Origin: Salinispora arenicola
GTDB lineage: Bacteria > Actinomycetota > Actinomycetes > Mycobacteriales > Micromonosporaceae
Length of the DNA: 64,000 nucleotides
Reading direction: 5' to 3'
NCBI RefSeq assembly: GCF_006716065.1
Contig: NZ_VFOL01000001.1
Location: 2,604,001 to 2,668,000 of the forward strand
How positions within the stretch are numbered: position 1 is the first letter of the stretch; every line of letters begins with the position of its first letter. This document shows positions 62,589-64,000 of the stretch, piece after piece. The notes beneath the pieces are model-generated. The model saw nothing but the letters and a program-made list of their open reading frames with translations. It searched no databases and was not told the origin of the DNA. The translations under genes and the position numbers were made by a program.

Positions 62589-63161
62589 TCAGCGCTTCCC
62601 GCCCGGCACCCATAGCACATCACCGGCCGGATTTGCCGTTCTTGACAAGATAAAGAGTAGATCGGAGAGCCGGTTGAGATACTTTGCCGGGAGCGTGTTG
62701 GTTCGATCGGGATCGTGGGTAATCAGTGCCCAGGCCGCACGCTCGGCGCGTCGGGCGATCGTCCGCGCCACGTGCAGTAGCGCCGCGCCAGCGGTGCCGC
62801 CGGGGAGGGTGAAGGAGTCGAGCTTGCTCAGGCGTGCGTTGTATTCGTCGCACCAGCCCTCAAGGCGCTCGACGTACGCCTCGGTGACCCGCAACGGCGG
62901 ATACTTCGGGTTCGGCTCGACCGGCGTGGCCAGGTCGGCGCCCACGTCGAACAGGTCGTTCTGGACCGACCCGAGCAGCCCTCGCAGCTCCTCGTCGAGT
63001 TGCCCGAGGGCGAGTGCGACGCCGATCGCCGCGTTGCACTCGTCGACGTCCGCATACGCGGCGATCCGGGGATCGGTCTTCGGGACCTGCTCGTTGTTGC
63101 TCAGCCTGGTCGTGCCGGCGTCGCCGGCCTTGGTGTAGATGCGCGTGAGGTGGACGGCCAT
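62589..63161 (-). CDS. PduO-type cob(I)yrinic acid a,c-diamide adenosyltransferase
   Basis: The 190-residue protein fits the PduO/ATR trimer family. It begins [25 protein letters not shown] (ATP-binding loop) and has DVGADLATP and the helix [14 protein letters not shown], with the expected Arg residues and [12 protein letters not shown]. It transfers the adenosyl group to cob(I)alamin for B12-dependent mutases. ATG 63161 is divergent from murA. No cobalamin riboswitch is visible upstream, where only 91 bp separate the two genes. Confidence 0.93.
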   Translation of the reverse strand: MAVHLTRIYTKAGDAGTTRLSNNEQVPKTDPRIAAYADVDECNAAIGVALALGQLDEELRGLLGSVQNDLFDVGADLATPVEPNPKYPPLRVTEAYVERLEGWCDEYNARLSKLDSFTLPGGTAGAALLHVARTIARRAERAAWALITHDPDRTNTLPAKYLNRLSDLLFILSRTANPAGDVLWVPGGKR

Positions 63162-63252
63162 GACGCACAGCCTACGGATACCGGATCTGACGATTCCGGC
63201 CCGGCCGGAGCCTGGCTGGTTGGCTGGCGCGGGTGGCGCCGGTGCCCCGCCG

Positions 63253-64000
63253 GTGGACGACATCATCCGGGTACGCGGTGGAACCAGGATGACCGGCACC
63301 GTGCACGTGGTGGGTGCCAAGAACTCGGCCCTGAAACTCATGGCCGTGGCGCTGCTGGCGCCGGGCCGCAGCGTCATCACCAACGTCCCACGGATCACCG
63401 ACATAGCGATCATGGGAGAGGTCCTCCGCCGACTCGGCTGCGGGATCCGTTTCGACGCGGACGACCCGGTGGATCCCATGGTGGCGCACGGTGGTGTTTC
63501 CCGTTCCCGTTCCGTGACCATCGACGTACCGGACGTCCCTGGAGCCGAGGCGGACTACGAGTTGGTCCGCCGGCTGCGTGCGTCGATCTGCGTACTCGGT
63601 CCGCTGCTGGCCCGCCGCGGGTCCGTCCGGGTGGCGCATCCGGGAGGCGACGCGATCGGCTCACGCGGTTTGGACATGCACGTCTCCGGGCTTGCCCGGA
63701 TGGGTGCCGAGATCTCCGGCGAGCGCGGCTTCGTGGTCGCCTCGGCCCCGCGCGGGCTGCGGGGGGCCGAGATCGTGCTGGACTTTCCGAGCGTCGGTGC
63801 CACCGAGAACCTGGTGATGGCGGCGGTGCTCGCCAAGGGCACCACGGTTATTGACAACGCTGCCCGGGAACCCGAGATCGTTGACATCTGCACGATGCTC
63901 AACCAGATGGGCGCGCTCATCGACGGTGCCGGCACGTCGACCCTGACCGTCGTCGGCGTGCCGGGGCTGCAGCCGGTCCGGCACGCCACGGTGGGGGACC
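63253..64000 (+). CDS. murA: UDP-N-acetylglucosamine 1-carboxyvinyltransferase (partial, 3' end beyond window)
   Basis: The visible 249 codons from GTG 63253 start [28 protein letters not shown], matching the MurA N-terminus with catalytic Lys23; ATG 63289 is too far in. The enzyme transfers enolpyruvyl to UDP-GlcNAc in the first committed peptidoglycan step. The loop that normally holds Cys (GGCTIG in E. coli, Cys115) reads [14 protein letters not shown], with Asp133. An extra stretch of about 17 residues ([17 protein letters not shown]) precedes this domain relative to E. coli. The Asp form predicts fosfomycin insensitivity, as known for Mycobacterium tuberculosis. Confidence 0.96.
   Translation, partial: MDDIIRVRGGTRMTGTVHVVGAKNSALKLMAVALLAPGRSVITNVPRITDIAIMGEVLRRLGCGIRFDADDPVDPMVAHGGVSRSRSVTIDVPDVPGAEADYELVRRLRASICVLGPLLARRGSVRVAHPGGDAIGSRGLDMHVSGLARMGAEISGERGFVVASAPRGLRGAEIVLDFPSVGATENLVMAAVLAKGTTVIDNAAREPEIVDICTMLNQMGALIDGAGTSTLTVVGVPGLQPVRHATVGD

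Overview
The window is about 64 kb of very GC-rich DNA with dense, mostly co-directional genes. GTG and TTG starts are frequent, 1-4 base start/stop overlaps are common, and several genes look leaderless. Gene content and order (argS-lysA-hom-thrC...thrB-rho-rpmE-prfA...prmC-sua5-phosphatase...atp operon-DUF2550-murA) point to the chromosomal core of an actinobacterium. The family Micromonosporaceae (Salinispora/Micromonospora type) is my inference from order and protein style; no database was searched.

Layout. 1-9.4 kb: the tail of an N-acyltransferase and a PlsC-type acyltransferase (probable ornithine-lipid pair), a PhoP-like two-component system followed by an HtrA protease, a BON-domain protein, a glycosyltransferase, a patatin lipase, a second acyltransferase and CutA. 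9.5-16 kb: fatty acid desaturase, pterin dehydratase, FHA protein, an arginine/ornithine catabolic pair on the minus strand and a CoA-disulfide-reductase-like flavoenzyme. 16-28 kb (accessory): a secreted GH16 glucanase under a LacI-type operator, an SDR, two small membrane proteins, a Gfo/Idh oxidoreductase, an Erm-type rRNA methyltransferase with an apparent attenuator leader, an erythromycin-esterase-like enzyme, an MMPL exporter with TetR, an HxlR regulator, a stand-alone LigD-type polymerase and tRNA-Arg(CCG). 28-30.4 kb: an IS630-transposase-derived gene and a DUF305/DUF3105 pair.

30.5-50 kb: arginyl-tRNA synthetase and the lysine/threonine genes, with an RND pump and an MFS transporter sitting between thrC and thrB. 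Rho follows, carrying 19 tandem hexapeptide repeats, then L31, RF1, a divergent diguanylate cyclase, PrmC, Sua5/TsaC and a low-molecular-weight phosphatase. 50-62.3 kb: a bifunctional penicillin-binding protein and the F1Fo ATP synthase genes. The atp cluster is split: a strong hairpin follows atpD, an LCP-family cell-wall ligase gene lies next, and atpC has its own promoter. 62.5-64 kb: a minus-strand cobalamin adenosyltransferase and the start of murA, which has Asp where the fosfomycin-target Cys normally sits.

Regulatory reading. The most distinctive non-coding signals are 11-bp-phased CAG repeats shared by the response regulator and htrA promoters, the mutually exclusive hairpins and short upstream ORF before erm, two 22-bp-spaced dyads before the LCP gene, the GH16 operator/promoter, and a recurrent TANNNT-N6-start layout suggesting leaderless mRNAs.
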